A DNA stretch of 7,520 nucleotides from CAIVND01 sp035532075 (GTDB lineage: Bacteria > Actinomycetota > Acidimicrobiia > Acidimicrobiales > Bog-793): the NCBI GenBank assembly GCA_035532075.1, contig DATKRV010000027.1, positions 1-7,520 on the forward strand, given 5' to 3'. A program made the position numbers and the translations under genes. A model generated the notes under the pieces. The model was not told where the DNA came from. It saw only the letters and a list, made by a program, of their open reading frames with translations, and ran no database searches. Positions 6,999-7,520 of the stretch are shown here, piece by piece. The first letter of the stretch is position 1. Every line of letters begins with the position of its first letter.

Positions 6999-7037
6999 TG
7001 AAGGGGCACCGTCAGCTTTCTTGCCGGTGCCCCTTCA
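6999..7037 (+). terminator. Strong hairpin after tctC, probable transcription end
   Basis: Arms 6999-7011 and 7025-7037 pair perfectly over 13 bp (core GAAGGGGCACCG), around a 13-base loop. It begins 49 bases after the tctC stop. No T-run follows in either direction, so it may act as a T-less terminator or mRNA 3'-end protector, and it could serve both convergent units. The stem is certain; the function is inferred from position. Confidence 0.6.
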
Positions 7038-7117
7038 ACGATCTGACCCTCGAACTGTGTTGATTGCATTGATACTGGGCGGTCCCGTTCGAATCTCAAA
7101 CCAAACTGACGCCGCTC

Positions 7118-7520
7118 TCATTCGTGCGTTTTGAGTTGCACCGTCTGGTGTTCATGATGCGATTTCCAAATTGCCTCGCAGATGCGGACAGTAGTCGCTC
7201 CCCAAGAACCATCGTGTTCTAGAGCATGTCCGTTTCGAATCGCGTTGTAGATTTCAGCAAAATCGACGGTTAGTCCGCCTTCGATGTCTGAACAGTCCAC
7301 CTCACTCAACCCGAGATCGTTATAGAGCGTGAGCCCCTCCCGTGATTGACGGAGGTCGCCATCTTCTCCGCTGATAACCGTAAGCCCAACGAACCCCCAT
7401 TTTCGCTTGGAGATGGCCGTCGGATCTGATTGAGTTCGAAGCGCGCGCCCGGCATCGCCGTATTTATCGAGCGACCAAGATTGGTTGTTGCGCATGTTCA
7501 TCGACGCGTTGGGATCAGTA
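7118..7520 (-). CDS. Gfo/Idh/MocA-family oxidoreductase, C-terminal part (5'-partial)
   Basis: The frame stays open to the window edge, so the gene begins outside; the ATG at 7499-7501 lies within TDPNASMNMRNNQ and is taken as internal. About 134 residues are visible. They end with NGHALEHDGSWGATTVRICEAI, the usual close of Gfo/Idh/MocA NAD(P)-dependent sugar or cyclitol dehydrogenases ('alpha-D-G-x-x-G--tle---ai'). Ahead of it is a strand-rich part typical of the C-terminal substrate domain (WGFVGLTVIS, GLTLYNDLG). The Rossmann NAD-binding half is not in view, so the call rests on the C-terminal pattern alone. It is convergent with tctC, with two hairpins in between. Substrate and link to the transporter are unknown. 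Confidence 0.65.
   Translation of the reverse strand, partial: TDPNASMNMRNNQSWSLDKYGDAGRALRTQSDPTAISKRKWGFVGLTVISGEDGDLRQSREGLTLYNDLGLSEVDCSDIEGGLTVDFAEIYNAIRNGHALEHDGSWGATTVRICEAIWKSHHEHQTVQLKTHE

Noticed and set aside
7118..7501. Reading the last gene as a complete 127-residue protein starting at the ATG ending at 7501
   Set aside because: The frame is open to the window edge and the visible part is only the C-terminal portion of an oxidoreductase fold; the ATG is most likely an internal methionine.

Overview
The window is about 7.5 kb of mid-GC bacterial DNA (mid to upper fifties percent by eye). It carries part of a catabolic and uptake locus for an unidentified small organic acid or cyclic amide. 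Several genes appear to begin with TTG after clear Shine-Dalgarno sequences. The solute receptor has an Ala/Ser/Thr-rich, actinobacterial-looking N-terminus. A member of the Actinomycetota, perhaps of the Acidimicrobiia type, is my weak guess. No RNA gene, transposase, CRISPR array or phage gene is visible.

Layout, left to right: (1) 1-1911, plus strand: hyuA-type hydantoinase/oxoprolinase subunit A, cut at its N-terminus by the window edge. (2) 1912-1980: short convergent gap that contains an orphan Shine-Dalgarno plus ATG leading into nothing recognisable. (3) 1981 to about 3000-3068, minus strand: metal-dependent amidohydrolase (amidohydrolase_2/ACMSD-like). Its conserved DSH metal-binding motif lies upstream of every usual in-frame start, so its 5' end looks frameshifted or unusually initiated. 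(4) about 3069-3426: divergent intergenic region with several dyads, including the 14-bp operator-like palindrome TCCTGTCTACAGGA. (5) 3427-5580, plus strand: a tripartite tricarboxylate transporter membrane protein in which the large TctA and small TctB subunits are fused. (6) 5581-5791: gap with an inverted repeat. (7) 5792-6949, plus strand: the TctC-type extracytoplasmic solute receptor. (8) 6950-7117: convergent gap holding a hairpin with a T-run on the minus strand and a separate 13-bp perfect hairpin. (9) 7118-7520, minus strand: C-terminal part of a probable Gfo/Idh/MocA-family oxidoreductase, cut by the window edge.

How the genes may work together (inference): TctC binds an acid outside the membrane and TctAB carries it in using an ion gradient. 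The HyuA-type ATPase with an unseen HyuB partner, the amidohydrolase and the oxidoreductase would then act on it or on related compounds. The substrate cannot be read from the sequence. The genes lie on both strands, so they are at least three transcription units rather than one operon.
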